Below, in pieces: positions 16,515 through 26,281 of a stretch of DNA of 36,597 nucleotides. Under the pieces are notes generated by a model, which was not told the origin of the DNA, did not search any database, and saw only the letters and a list, made by a program, of their open reading frames with translations. A program made the translations under genes and the position numbers. The stretch spans positions 1-36,597 of the forward strand of contig JAYELD010000084.1 of assembly GCA_034717215.1 (NCBI GenBank), in the 5' to 3' direction. How positions within the stretch are numbered: position 1 is the first letter of the stretch; each line of letters starts with the position of its first letter. The DNA comes from Caldisericota bacterium (GTDB taxonomy: Bacteria; Caldisericota; Caldisericia; Caldisericales; Caldisericaceae).

Positions 16515-16589
16515 GGCGTAATAGAACAGCGGTTAGTTCGGGGGGCTCTCAATCCCCAGACCAGGGTTCAACTCCCTGTTACGCTGCCA
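16515..16589 (+). tRNA. tRNA-Glu (anticodon CUC)
   Basis: The tRNA is 75 nt with encoded CCA, starting three bases after tRNA-Gln. Acceptor GGCGTAA pairs with TTACGCT, giving G1-U72 as the terminal wobble pair; the discriminator is G. D-stem GAAC/GTTC; anticodon stem GGGGG/TCCCC around loop CTCTCAA with anticodon CTC; T-stem CAGGG/CCCTG around TTCAACT. A short T-run follows directly without an obvious hairpin. Confidence 0.93.
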
Positions 16590-16669
16590 TTTTTATTTAA
16601 TGAGGATTGCCTGGTTATTGTTTTATAGGCCGAAAATGCTGTTTTCTAACAAAAAACATATAAATTAAA

Positions 16670-17713
16670 ATGAAAGTAGGAATTATAGGATTACCAAGAG
16701 CAGGTAAAACAACTCTTTTTAAAGCGCTAATAAGAAAAGAGGTCTCAATATCTTTTGAAAAACCCAATGTAGGAAGCGTGAAAGTCATTGACTATGAACT
16801 TGACAAACTTTCTTCTGTATTTCACCCCAAAAAGACAACTCCGGCAGAGATTAACTTTGTAGATATTCCCGGAATACCTGTCGGCATTGAAAACAAAAAA
16901 AGGAGAACCGAGATATATACATCGATAAGAATGGTTGATGCTCTTGTCGAAGTTGTTGATGGTTTTTCTGATTTGCGAGATATGGAGTCCTCTATAAAGG
17001 AGTTTGACGCAGACCTTATAATAATGGATCTTGACGTGGTCGAAAGGCGCTTAGATCGCTTAAGAAAAGAGAAAAGAGATTCTGAAAAGGAAAGGGAAAA
17101 AACAGTTCTTGAGAAGTGTTTTAGTATATTGAACAGCGAAAAACCTTTAAGAGATGCAGAATTATCAGAAGAAGAAAAACATGATATAAAGTCATTTGAA
17201 TTCTTTACACTGAAACCAATGCTTTATGTAATAAACATTTCTGATGATAAAATTGAGAAAAGAGATGAAACAAGAGAGTTTTTTGTTAAGGAGTTTTCCG
17301 GAGAACATTTTATATTTATTGTTATGCCCGTTAAGCTCGAGCTTGAATTATCAGAGCTTTCTGAAGATGACAAAAAGGAATTTCTTTCTTCATATGGGTT
17401 AGAAAAGCAAGCTCTGCCTGAATTTATTGATGCAGCGTATGCTCTGCTAAATTATGAAACGTTTTATACTGTCGGCGAAGATGAAGTAAAGGCCTGGACG
17501 ATTACAAAAGGCACGAATGCAAGGAACGCAGCAGGAAAAGTGCATTCTGACATTGAAAGAGGATTTATAGCGGCTGAAGTTATTGCATTTGAAGAATTTG
17601 AAAAGGTTGGATTTTCACTGAAAGAGGCCAGAGAAAAAGGCATCCTCAGAATTGAAGGGGAGCATTACATTGTAAAGAACAAAGAAATTGTGCATTTTAG
17701 ATTTAACGTGTGA
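16670..17713 (+). CDS. YchF/Obg-like ATPase, divergent
   Basis: The 347-residue P-loop protein has Walker A GLPRAGKTT at 7-15, switch region FVDIPGIPVG, a helical insertion rich in Lys/Glu (about 125-165), VINISD as the base-recognition motif and a C-terminal TGS domain with FYTVGEDEVKAWTI and GKVHSDIERGFIAAEV. YchF proteins bind ribosomes and hydrolyse ATP rather than GTP. The usual Walker A is GLPNVGKST and the usual switch is DIAGL, so this belongs to a diverged branch. No ribosome binding site precedes ATG 16670; instead TATAAA (16659-16664) lies five bases before it. The N-terminus MKVGIIGLPRAG fits the family exactly, so the start is secure. It stands alone between the tRNAs and the cyclase gene. 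Confidence 0.8.
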   Translation: MKVGIIGLPRAGKTTLFKALIRKEVSISFEKPNVGSVKVIDYELDKLSSVFHPKKTTPAEINFVDIPGIPVGIENKKRRTEIYTSIRMVDALVEVVDGFSDLRDMESSIKEFDADLIIMDLDVVERRLDRLRKEKRDSEKEREKTVLEKCFSILNSEKPLRDAELSEEEKHDIKSFEFFTLKPMLYVINISDDKIEKRDETREFFVKEFSGEHFIFIVMPVKLELELSELSEDDKKEFLSSYGLEKQALPEFIDAAYALLNYETFYTVGEDEVKAWTITKGTNARNAAGKVHSDIERGFIAAEVIAFEEFEKVGFSLKEAREKGILRIEGEHYIVKNKEIVHFRFNV

Positions 17714-17841
17714 CGTACTGTAAGTTCTTTATACAATTATTTTGATTAATAAATATATTTTTGAAAATATGTATTATTAAATTTTTTAAAATTGTATTAC
17801 AATTTATTCAATGAAAGAAAAAATTGCGGAAGAGATGTAAC

Positions 17842-19599
17842 ATGGAAAGAAATGTTAATTTTCTTAACGCTTTTCGTAAGTCAAAGAAGCAACTTTCTGA
17901 AGAGTGGACGCGTATAGAAGTGTGGAAAAGAGTGCAAAAATCCATTGCAGTGCTAAAGATATTTTTCGAAGTGCATGGTCTTGCAATACTAATGGGTGTA
18001 ACGTCTACTGCGCTTATATCACTCTTTATGCAAATTGATTATTTTACTTATGGAAGTTGGTTTTATAAAAGAATGAACACATTTGTTGGTGCTCTGTTCT
18101 ATTTAACTGTTTTGGTTTTTTTCGTTATGCTCTTGCTTGTTATTGTACAGATAGATAGAGAACGAGTATCAAGAATTGAAAAATTAGAGGAATTAAAACA
18201 AATGGATATAGTTACAAACACAATCCGGCAAATATCAAAAAATCTATCTTTTAATGAAAAAATTAGGATTGCACTAAAAACTATAGAAAAGTATTTGGAT
18301 ATCAAAAAATCCATTATTTATATGGTCGAAAATAACAAATTGAAATCAATTTATAAAAGGGGCATCTCAGCAAAAGAAGAAAAAGAGATTAAAAACGCTA
18401 TCCATAGAAAAAATAGTATAGGATATAATATACGGCTTTACAAACTACACGGGACAAATTATTATTATGCGGCACTAAAAACGAGGAAACCGTTTTCAGA
18501 ATCACAGAAAAAATTCATATTGCGCTGTGAAAGAAATTTCTTTAAGATTCTGGAAAGTGATAAACTTTTTGATTCAACACTTGAAAGCAGGGAAAAGAAG
18601 GAAGCGATAATTGAAAAGTATAAACATTTTCATGACCTCACATCGGAACTTCAAAATGCCTGGACAATCGAAGAATTGTATTGGAAATTAGTCGCCGCGA
18701 TTCCTGGATATTTTCGTGTACAATCAGCATCAATTATTGATGTTTCTCATCCCCAAAAGGAGTGGAGTTTTTTAGCGTTGCATAATATACCCAACCATGT
18801 TGCAAAGGTAGTGGAAAAGAAAATAAAGAACCCTGGTTTTTCAGGCAATTTAATGGAGGTTAAAGATAATAAAAAAGTACTTTACATAAAAGATACAAGA
18901 AAGTATAAGGAAGGATGGGTCAATGTTGAGGGCATTCCTCTTTCCTGTATTGGTGTGCCCATCTTTGTAGACGGGGAGGTCGCTGCAATTATAAATATAG
19001 ACGGCTATCATCAAGATGGTTTTACTGAAGAAGATATTGTTTTTGCAAATGCTCTTTCAGATGTAGTAAGTGGAATTGTACAAAAAATGGTTTCTCTTGA
19101 AAAAATGAAATTGTTGTCTATTAAAGATCCGTTAACTTCCATTTACAACAGAAGAGAATTTGATATAAGGTTTAAAGAAGAGATGGAAAGAGTCAGAAGA
19201 CACAGAAGGCCATTAAGTGTTGTTATAACAGACATTGACAGGTTTAAGAAATGCAATGATACATTTGGCCATCTTGAAGGGGATAGACTACTTATAGAAT
19301 CTTCTAAAATTATTTCTTCCTCGATCCGATTGAGCGATGTACTATTTAGATTTGGAGGAGATGAATTTGTTTTATTGTTTCCTGAAACAGCAAGCGCGCA
19401 AGCAGCAAAAGTTTTAAAGAAAATTATGATAAATTTAAAAAAGCTTGTTAGGCCTGATGGACATCACGTCACTATGTCTTTGGGCATAGCGCAGTACAGA
19501 GATGGAGATACCTTTGAAACACTGTTAGGGAGGGCTGATAAAGGCATGTATAAGGCAAAAGGGAGTGGAGGAAACTGCATTTGCGGAATAGAAGATTAA
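17842..19599 (+). CDS. Membrane diguanylate cyclase with GAF-type sensor domains
   Basis: The product is 585 residues. A polar N-terminus is followed by two transmembrane segments (about 45-65 and 78-103), a coiled stretch, one or two GAF-like modules (about 115-230 and 250-400; the second has 'GVPIFVDGEVAAIINIDGY') and a C-terminal GGDEF domain from about 415. The active motif GGDEF is at about 504-508, with FRF before it. RLSD lies exactly five residues upstream, the inhibitory I-site spacing, so c-di-GMP feedback inhibition is expected. DPLTSIYNRREFD and TDIDRFKKCND complete the cyclase signature. The start is ATG 17842 with GGAAGAGATG upstream; TTG 17824 is possible. It is monocistronic and its stop is 26 bp from a convergent gene. 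Confidence 0.9.
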   Translation: MERNVNFLNAFRKSKKQLSEEWTRIEVWKRVQKSIAVLKIFFEVHGLAILMGVTSTALISLFMQIDYFTYGSWFYKRMNTFVGALFYLTVLVFFVMLLLVIVQIDRERVSRIEKLEELKQMDIVTNTIRQISKNLSFNEKIRIALKTIEKYLDIKKSIIYMVENNKLKSIYKRGISAKEEKEIKNAIHRKNSIGYNIRLYKLHGTNYYYAALKTRKPFSESQKKFILRCERNFFKILESDKLFDSTLESREKKEAIIEKYKHFHDLTSELQNAWTIEELYWKLVAAIPGYFRVQSASIIDVSHPQKEWSFLALHNIPNHVAKVVEKKIKNPGFSGNLMEVKDNKKVLYIKDTRKYKEGWVNVEGIPLSCIGVPIFVDGEVAAIINIDGYHQDGFTEEDIVFANALSDVVSGIVQKMVSLEKMKLLSIKDPLTSIYNRREFDIRFKEEMERVRRHRRPLSVVITDIDRFKKCNDTFGHLEGDRLLIESSKIISSSIRLSDVLFRFGGDEFVLLFPETASAQAAKVLKKIMINLKKLVRPDGHHVTMSLGIAQYRDGDTFETLLGRADKGMYKAKGSGGNCICGIED

Positions 19600-19624
19600 T
19601 AAATAGAATAACAGCTAGGCAGGG

Positions 19625-21088
19625 TTAAAATTCTTTAAACATTTCAACCATTACTTCTCTTTTTTCTCCATCCCAACTTACTTTTGCGCCAAGATTTTCT
19701 GAAATAAATCTGACAGGGACGAATGTTCTTGAATCTTTTATAAACGGGGAAGTATCCATTTGAATTCCAGTGCCGTTTTTGAAAAGCGTAGTGCTATCTA
19801 TAACAAATTTAATAGAAATGTATTTAAGAAAAGGACCTAAAAAAACAGTGTCACCAAACAACGGGACAAAATCTTGTTGTTTCATAGTAAGTGCAATAGA
19901 GCTTTCTTTGCCACTATTTATTTTTATATTTGCAATTATTTCCTCTTGTGGCACTGGTTTTGAAGAGAACGTCCAGTCCCCCATTGAAAATAATGGAAAT
20001 CTAAATAGTATAGCTCCTTCCCCGTATTGAAAGGCATAAAAAAGTTCTTTTTCAGTTTCTTCACTGCTTATATTGAAAGGATTTACGGCAGTATAAACAG
20101 GAATATTTGTAAGATCTGATTTGAGGGTTTTGATTACAAGCGTGGCGTAGCTTGAGTTTTCTTGTAGTGATGAGAGATACACCATTGGTGCGATAAAATC
20201 AAATCCTGAAAAAGTAGTTGAAAGCTGGCCAAAATTTACAACCTGGTAAGTCAGCGAGTCAGAAATTTTTTCTGCCTTTTCTGTTGTCTTGTACCTGAAG
20301 CCTCTTGCAACCATAAAAGCGCCAACATTAATGTTTGGCTGAATTGATTTTATATACTCCTTTACAATGGAAGCTTCATCTTTTACGAGGTTATTTCTTA
20401 AATTTATCCACCTTACTACATCTTCGTCTTCCTGTTCATATGCTTCAAACAGACTTTTCCAATCAGCAGGATTTACAAAAGTTTTGTATGCAATGTTTTT
20501 TACTTTGTTTGTATCTATACCATTTTCTTGTGCATATTGCATAGAAGCATTAGAAAAATCATAACTTCCGTTAGGAAATCTAATATAATCAAGAGATACT
20601 CCGTCGATGTCGTATTGCAACAATTCATCTAAAAAATGTTTTATGTAGTCCAGATAGACGCTGCTTAAAAGTGATACATAGTAATTGTTTTTTGAGCCGT
20701 TTATATGTTGCATCAATTCTTCTTGATGAAGAAAACCAAAATTTTTGTCCATAAAAACTGGAAAATAAGTAAAAACTTTGATGTCATTATAGTGCGCTTC
20801 ATTGATTAGTGTTCCTAAAATATCGCTTTCTACCGGGAGAAATTCGCTTTTATAAAATACTCTGCCCTGTGGGTTTTTGACGAGGAGAAAAATTGTATTA
20901 TAACCGTATTCTTTGAGTGTCAGGACAACCTCTTTTGCCCCGAGTTTTTCGATGTCTTCTCCACGAACACAGATTCCTTTCATTTTTTGCTCAGGGGTGC
21001 TATTGGCTTTCGCAATATAAATTGTTTGAAAAACGAGAAACAAAATAAGTATTAGTATGGATAAACGTTTTAATCGATTGCAATTCAT
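19625..21088 (-). CDS. Secreted GHL10-type glycosyl hydrolase-like protein with C-terminal copper-amine-oxidase-N-like repeat
   Basis: The product is 487 residues. A signal peptide (about 1-28, ending AKANS) precedes a TIM-barrel of the glycosyl hydrolase-like 10 family: [48 protein letters not shown] (the diagnostic barrel strand with acidic residues), [10 protein letters not shown]. The last 60 residues hold a shortened copper-amine-oxidase-N-like unit ([31 protein letters not shown]). This is nearly the same wording as in the surface protein at 5424-7451. GHL10 proteins are thought to act on cell-wall or surface polysaccharides; the substrate is unknown. ATG 21088 overlaps the gatB stop (ATGA), making it the last gene of the operon that begins at 27382. 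Confidence 0.8.
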   Translation of the reverse strand: MNCNRLKRLSILILILFLVFQTIYIAKANSTPEQKMKGICVRGEDIEKLGAKEVVLTLKEYGYNTIFLLVKNPQGRVFYKSEFLPVESDILGTLINEAHYNDIKVFTYFPVFMDKNFGFLHQEELMQHINGSKNNYYVSLLSSVYLDYIKHFLDELLQYDIDGVSLDYIRFPNGSYDFSNASMQYAQENGIDTNKVKNIAYKTFVNPADWKSLFEAYEQEDEDVVRWINLRNNLVKDEASIVKEYIKSIQPNINVGAFMVARGFRYKTTEKAEKISDSLTYQVVNFGQLSTTFSGFDFIAPMVYLSSLQENSSYATLVIKTLKSDLTNIPVYTAVNPFNISSEETEKELFYAFQYGEGAILFRFPLFSMGDWTFSSKPVPQEEIIANIKINSGKESSIALTMKQQDFVPLFGDTVFLGPFLKYISIKFVIDSTTLFKNGTGIQMDTSPFIKDSRTFVPVRFISENLGAKVSWDGEKREVMVEMFKEF

Positions 21089-22530
21089 TGCTTCATCTTG
21101 TTAAGTGCTTCCGTAAGGAGTTTGTTTGCAATTTGAGGATTTGCTTTTCCTTTTGTTTTTTTCATTACTTGTCCTGCAAGGAAGCCAAGTATCTGGGTTT
21201 TTCCAGCGAGGTAACGCGAAACAGCTTCTGAGTTTTCTCTCAGGACTTGTTTCACAATTTCTTTTATTTTATTTTCGTCTGTTATTTGGATTAATCCCTT
21301 TTCTTCTACAATCTTTTTTGGAGATTTTCCTGTTTTTAGCGATTCGGCTATGATTTCTTTTGCTATATTTTTTGAAATTATGCCTTTTTCCAAAAGTGAA
21401 AAAAATTCTATGAATTTTTTCTTGTCGAAACCAATTTCGCTTATTGTTTTTTCTGTTTCATTGAGAAATTTCATGATGCTCCCCATAAGAAAATTTGCAA
21501 CTTCTTTCGGCTTGCCTGTCGCTTTTGCAATTGATTCAAAATAATCTGCGAGTTCATTGGATGATGCGATTTCATAAGCATAAGTATTGCTTAATGAATA
21601 TTGTTTGATGAACCGTTCTTCTTTTTGTACAGGAAGTTCAGGTAAACTGTTTTTTATATCTTCTATAAATGTTTCATTTAAAAGAAGCGGTGGAAGGTCT
21701 GGTTCGGGAAAGTATCTGTAATCGTTTAGTTCTTCTTTGGTTCTCATTGATTTTGTTATCCCTGTTTTTTCGTCAAAATGTCTTGTTTCATGAACAGTTT
21801 TTTCTCCATTTTTAAGCATTTCTGTCTGCCTTTTAATTTCATATTCAAGCGCTTTTCGTATGCTACGGAATGAATTGAGATTTTTAATTTCCACTTTTGT
21901 GCCCATTGTATTGCTTTTTGAGAGGGACACGTTAACATCACATCGCAGAGCTCCTTTTTCCATATCTCCGCTTGAAACGCCCAAATATCGCACTGTTTTT
22001 CTGAGAAGCACAAGAAAATGATATGCTTCTTCAGCTGTTTCAATATCAGGATATGTAACAATTTCCATTAAAGGTACGCCGGACCTGTTAAAATCAATAT
22101 AAGAATATGTGGATTCTGTAATATCGTCTGTATGGATCGATTTTCCAGAGTCTTCTTCTATATGCCCTCTCTGGATACTAATTTTCTTTTTTCCTTTTTC
22201 TGTCTTTATTTCAAGGAAGCCTTCACTTGCAATTGGGATTGTATACTGGGTGATCTGATATCCTTTTGGCAAATCCGGGTAGAAATAGTTTTTTCTGTAA
22301 AAAGTTGATTCTTTGTTTATTTTCATATTTAGGGCAAGTCCCAATTTTATACCGTATTCAATGGCTTTTTCATTTAGAACGGGAAGTGCACCCGGGAGAC
22401 CCAAACAGACAGGGCAGATATGCGTATTAGGTTTTTCGCCAAACTGTGTAGAACATCCACAAAACAATTTTGTTTTTGTGTCAAGCTGTATGTGTATTTC
22501 AAGGCCTATTGTTGGTTTATATTCGTTCAT
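21085..22530 (-). CDS. gatB: Aspartyl/glutamyl-tRNA amidotransferase subunit B
   Basis: GatB is the kinase and amidotransferase subunit that activates misacylated Glu-tRNA(Gln) or Asp-tRNA(Asn) and transfers ammonia delivered by GatA. Visible: [19 protein letters not shown], zinc site CGCSTQFG...[40 protein letters not shown] and the C-terminal YqeY-like tail ([20 protein letters not shown]). From ATG 22530 the length is 481, normal for the family. An upstream in-frame ATG 22560 overlaps the gatA stop and would add ten untypical residues. Order gatC-gatA-gatB, all on the minus strand, inside one operon with ligA. Confidence 0.97.
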   Translation of the reverse strand: MNEYKPTIGLEIHIQLDTKTKLFCGCSTQFGEKPNTHICPVCLGLPGALPVLNEKAIEYGIKLGLALNMKINKESTFYRKNYFYPDLPKGYQITQYTIPIASEGFLEIKTEKGKKKISIQRGHIEEDSGKSIHTDDITESTYSYIDFNRSGVPLMEIVTYPDIETAEEAYHFLVLLRKTVRYLGVSSGDMEKGALRCDVNVSLSKSNTMGTKVEIKNLNSFRSIRKALEYEIKRQTEMLKNGEKTVHETRHFDEKTGITKSMRTKEELNDYRYFPEPDLPPLLLNETFIEDIKNSLPELPVQKEERFIKQYSLSNTYAYEIASSNELADYFESIAKATGKPKEVANFLMGSIMKFLNETEKTISEIGFDKKKFIEFFSLLEKGIISKNIAKEIIAESLKTGKSPKKIVEEKGLIQITDENKIKEIVKQVLRENSEAVSRYLAGKTQILGFLAGQVMKKTKGKANPQIANKLLTEALNKMKQ

Positions 22531-22552
22531 TTTTTCTTCTCTCTCATGCCAC

Positions 22553-23968
22553 TTATCCATTTTCTACAGCATATGCAATTTGCAAGAGCTCTTTTTCCTT
22601 GAACCAGCTTCCTATTAGCTGCATTCCAATGGGAAGTCCGTTTTTATCATTTCCGTGGGGGACAGAGATTGCAGGTAGTCCTGCAAGGTTTACAGGTATT
22701 GTAAAAATATCACTCATATACATTTCAAGGGGGTTTTTCTTCTCCCCCAATTTGAAGGCTGTAGTAGCTGTTGTGGGAAGAAGTAACGTATCTACTGCTT
22801 CAAATGCTTTTTCAAATTCATTTGCAAGAATTTTTCTTACTTTTGAAGCTTTTAAGTAATATGCATCATAATATCCTGCAGATAGTGCAAATGTGCCGAT
22901 AAGAATCCTCCTTTTTACTTCTTCTCCAAATCCTTCTGTGCGTGTCAATTCGTATGTGCTTGTAAGATTCTTTCCTTGAACAGTTAATCCGTATCGTACT
23001 CCATCAAAACGGCTAAGGTTAGATGAGGCTTCTGACGGAGCAATAATGTAGTACGCGGGAAGTGCATATTTTAGATGCGCAATGGATATTTCTGTTATGG
23101 TAGCACCAAGTTTAACGAGAGTGCTTATTGTTTTTTTGAGTTCTTCTTTTATTTCATCCTGTATATCAAAATCCATTACTTCTTTTATTATGCCAATTCT
23201 TTTACCTTTTATTTCTTTTCCTAAAAGTTTTGTATAGTCTTCTTTTTTAATATTGACAGATGTTTCGTCATGCGGATCAAATCCTGCAATTGTGTTTAAC
23301 ATTATGGCACAGTCTTTTACATTTCTTGTAAGAGGGCCAATTTGATCAAGCGATGATGAAAAAGCAATAAGGCCGTACCTTGAAACAAGCCCGTATGTTG
23401 GCTTTAACCCTACAATACCACAAAATGCGGCAGGTTCTCTTACTGAACCCCCAGTATCGGATCCAAGTGCTGCTAATGCTTCTTCGCTTTTTACCGAAGA
23501 TGCAGAACCTCCGGAAGACCCACCGGGAACGTAATCATAATTTACGGGGTTGTGCGTGGGGAAAAAAGACGAATTTTCATTTGAGGAGCCCATTGCAAAC
23601 TCATCCATATTCGTTTTGCCTATAATGATAGCATTTTCTTCTTTTAATTTTTTAACAATTGTCGCGTTGTACGGAGATATATACCCTTTTAATATTTGTG
23701 ATCCTGCTGTTGTTTCGCAGTTCTTTACGTTTATATTATCTTTTACGGCAACAGGCACACCGAAGAGAAGCCCCTTTTTTTCGTTCATTTTATCAAGTTT
23801 TTCTGCTTGTTCCAGTGCTTTTTCTATATCCAAATGGATAAATGCTTTAATATTTTTTTCTTTTTCATAAATATTTTTAGCATAATTTTCAATTACTTCT
23901 CTTGTAGTGATTTCTTTATTCTTAAGCTTGTTGATAAGGTTGGATATTGGCAAGCTGGTAATTGTCAT
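22553..23968 (-). CDS. gatA: Aspartyl/glutamyl-tRNA amidotransferase subunit A
   Basis: This is the glutaminase subunit of GatCAB, an amidase-signature enzyme. The Ser-cisSer-Lys triad is visible: Lys76 in VAVKDNI, Ser151 in GGSSGGSAS and nucleophile Ser175 in [10 protein letters not shown]. The product is 471 residues from ATG 23968, with AGGTGA five bases upstream and one base after the gatC stop. A GTG nine bases further upstream overlaps gatC and is less likely. The C-terminus ([26 protein letters not shown]) is complete. Confidence 0.97.
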   Translation of the reverse strand: MTITSLPISNLINKLKNKEITTREVIENYAKNIYEKEKNIKAFIHLDIEKALEQAEKLDKMNEKKGLLFGVPVAVKDNINVKNCETTAGSQILKGYISPYNATIVKKLKEENAIIIGKTNMDEFAMGSSNENSSFFPTHNPVNYDYVPGGSSGGSASSVKSEEALAALGSDTGGSVREPAAFCGIVGLKPTYGLVSRYGLIAFSSSLDQIGPLTRNVKDCAIMLNTIAGFDPHDETSVNIKKEDYTKLLGKEIKGKRIGIIKEVMDFDIQDEIKEELKKTISTLVKLGATITEISIAHLKYALPAYYIIAPSEASSNLSRFDGVRYGLTVQGKNLTSTYELTRTEGFGEEVKRRILIGTFALSAGYYDAYYLKASKVRKILANEFEKAFEAVDTLLLPTTATTAFKLGEKKNPLEMYMSDIFTIPVNLAGLPAISVPHGNDKNGLPIGMQLIGSWFKEKELLQIAYAVENG

Positions 23969-23969
23969 G

Positions 23970-24248
23970 TTATTCACCTATAATATGTTTAACTCTATAA
24001 AAATTTTCACGGGCAAGCGTTTTGTTCTTTTCAAGATCTTCTTTATGAAGGCCATTTTTTGCTTCATCTTTTCTTAAAAAAAGATGTGCCTCTTTTGTGT
24101 ATATCTGTGGTTCCACATTTTCAGTGTTTACTTCTTTCAATATTTCAAAGTAGTGAATGATTTCTTCTAGATCATTAAGTATTGTCTCCTTTTCTTTCTC
24201 TTTTAGTTTTAACGCAGCAAGTTTTTCAATTTTATCTATATCAACCAT
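23970..24248 (-). CDS. gatC: Aspartyl/glutamyl-tRNA amidotransferase subunit C
   Basis: The 92-residue product is the small clamp subunit that wraps the GatA/GatB interface. Typical features are IEKLAALKLKEKE near the start, ILNDLEEIIHYFEILKEVNT in the middle, VEPQIY, and the C-terminal LARENFYRVKHIIGE. ATG 24248 lies two bases after the ligA stop with GGGAG upstream. Its position between ligA and gatA implies cotranscription of DNA ligase with the tRNA-modifying complex. Confidence 0.95.
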   Translation of the reverse strand: MVDIDKIEKLAALKLKEKEKETILNDLEEIIHYFEILKEVNTENVEPQIYTKEAHLFLRKDEAKNGLHKEDLEKNKTLARENFYRVKHIIGE

Positions 24249-24250
24249 AT

Positions 24251-26278
24251 TTATCTCCCAGTGATAAGCTTTTGGAATTCATCTTCACTTATTATTTTTA
24301 TTCCTAATGCTTTAGCTTTTTTATATTTACTGCCCGGGTTTTCCCCGGCAACAACAATCGTTGTTGCTTTAGTAACAGTTTCAAGTGCCTCTCCCCCTAA
24401 ATTTTTCACAATATTTTGTGCTTTTTCACGCGAAAAATTTTTAAGAGTACCTGTGAAAACAATTTTTTCTCTCTTTAATGGCAAATTCTGTGTTTTTATT
24501 TCTTCCTCTTCCATTTTTATGCCTGCTGCTTTTAACTTTCTTAAAATTTCTATATTTTGATTTGAGGAGAAGAATTTCTTTATACTCTGTGCAGTAATCG
24601 GACCTATGCCTTCTATTGCAAGAGTTTCGTCTTCTGTTGCGGCTTTGAGTGCATCAATGCTTTTAAATGTTTTTGCTAGCAGATTCGCAGTGTATTTTCC
24701 TACCTGAAATATGCCAAGTGCATAAATAAGATTTGATAGGTTTTTATTTTTGCTCTGTTGAATGTTTCGTAATATTTTTTCTCCGAGTGTTTCTCCCATT
24801 CTTTCGAGTTTCAGAAGATCTTCCTTTTTAAGATAATAGAGATCGGAATAGTCGGATATTATTTTTTTGTCTACCAGCTGATCGATAATTTTATCTCCCA
24901 GTGCATCTATATCCATTGCATTTTGCGAAGCAAAATGTATAATGCGTTCTTTTACTTGCGCAGGGCAGGATACATTAATGCATCTTGTTGCTGATTCTCC
25001 TTCGAGTCTTACCGCAAGGTCACCACAAACAGGGCACTTATCCGGCATTTTAAAGGGTTGCGTATTTTGTGGGCGCTTCTCCTTTAGTATTTTTACTATT
25101 TCAGGTATTACCGAACCTGCTTTTCGTACAACGATATTGTCATTTATTCTTATATCCAATCGTTTAACCTGGTCTTCATTATGCAGCGTAGCGCGAGATA
25201 CAGTGCTACCTTCAAGTTTAATCGGGTTGAAAACAGCAACTGGAGTGAGGATTCCTGTTCTGCCAACCTGTACAATGATGTTTTTCACAGTAGTTTCTGT
25301 TTCTTCTGGTGGAAATTTATATGCAATTGCCCATTTTGGTTCATGCGATGTTGTTCCTAATTTTTTTTGGAGTGTTATCTCATTTACTTTTACTACTATG
25401 CCGTCGGCTTCAAATGGATAGTCATTCCTATGATTCTTGTAATATTCACATCGTTCTATGGCTTCATTTATTTCACTGCAAAGAGCAGCTTCCGGGCTTG
25501 TTTTAAATCCAAGTTTTTTTAAGGATTCAAGAATCTCTAAATGTGTTTTGAAACTGATACCTTCTATTTCTCCTATGCCATATGAAATCATCTGGAGTTT
25601 TCTCTGTGCTGTAATGTGTGAATCTAGCTGTCTTAGTGAACCTGCTGCAGCGTTTCTCGGATTGGCAAAAGGAAGCTCACCATTTTTTTTTCTCTCTTTA
25701 TTTAATTCTTCAAAATCCTTTTTGTACATAATTACTTCTCCTCGAACTTCTATGATAGGGGGAATAGTATTGCCAAATAACTTTAATGGTATGTTTTTTA
25801 TTGTCTTTACATTTAAAGAGACATCTTCTCCGCTTACTCCGTTTCCGCGTGTTGCGCCTTGAACTAATATGCCATTTTCATAACGAATTGATATAGCGAG
25901 TCCATCCATTTTAAGTTCAGTCACATATTGAAATATCTCTGTCTTTAGTTCTTTTTTTATACGCTTGTCAAAATTTATTAAATCTTCGTTGTTAAATGCA
26001 TTTCCGAGCGACAGCATAGGTATTTTATGTTGCACTGTTTTAAATTCTTTAAGTGGAGGTGCTCCTACGCGTTGTGTCGGAGAGTCAGGTGATATAAGGG
26101 AAGGGAATTTTTTTTCAAGTGCAATGAGATCTTGAAACACCTGGTCATATTCGCGATCTAAAATTTCGGGTTCGTTGCGTGTATAATACAGATAATTATG
26201 ATGTTGAATGGTACGCCGCAATTTTTTTATGAGGTCTTTTGCCTCTTCATAACTGACAGCAGAAATGTCTATTTTCAT
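24251..26278 (-). CDS. ligA: NAD-dependent DNA ligase
   Basis: The 675-residue product has normal length and full domain order: Ia domain (HHNYLYYTRNEPEILDREYD), adenylation domain with the catalytic lysine in ELKMDG (Lys123) and GATRGNGVSGEDV, OB fold (IIVQVGRTGILTPVAVF), four-cysteine zinc finger (CPVCGD...CINVSC), HhH repeats (GIGPITAQSIKKF) and a C-terminal BRCT domain (KIVFTGTLKNFSREKA, GENPGSKYKKAKALG). It seals nicks in replication and repair. ATG 26278 follows the stop of the propeller gene by three bases, with no proper ribosome binding site, so translation is probably coupled. Confidence 0.98.
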   Translation of the reverse strand: MKIDISAVSYEEAKDLIKKLRRTIQHHNYLYYTRNEPEILDREYDQVFQDLIALEKKFPSLISPDSPTQRVGAPPLKEFKTVQHKIPMLSLGNAFNNEDLINFDKRIKKELKTEIFQYVTELKMDGLAISIRYENGILVQGATRGNGVSGEDVSLNVKTIKNIPLKLFGNTIPPIIEVRGEVIMYKKDFEELNKERKKNGELPFANPRNAAAGSLRQLDSHITAQRKLQMISYGIGEIEGISFKTHLEILESLKKLGFKTSPEAALCSEINEAIERCEYYKNHRNDYPFEADGIVVKVNEITLQKKLGTTSHEPKWAIAYKFPPEETETTVKNIIVQVGRTGILTPVAVFNPIKLEGSTVSRATLHNEDQVKRLDIRINDNIVVRKAGSVIPEIVKILKEKRPQNTQPFKMPDKCPVCGDLAVRLEGESATRCINVSCPAQVKERIIHFASQNAMDIDALGDKIIDQLVDKKIISDYSDLYYLKKEDLLKLERMGETLGEKILRNIQQSKNKNLSNLIYALGIFQVGKYTANLLAKTFKSIDALKAATEDETLAIEGIGPITAQSIKKFFSSNQNIEILRKLKAAGIKMEEEEIKTQNLPLKREKIVFTGTLKNFSREKAQNIVKNLGGEALETVTKATTIVVAGENPGSKYKKAKALGIKIISEDEFQKLITGR

Positions 26279-26281
26279 CTC

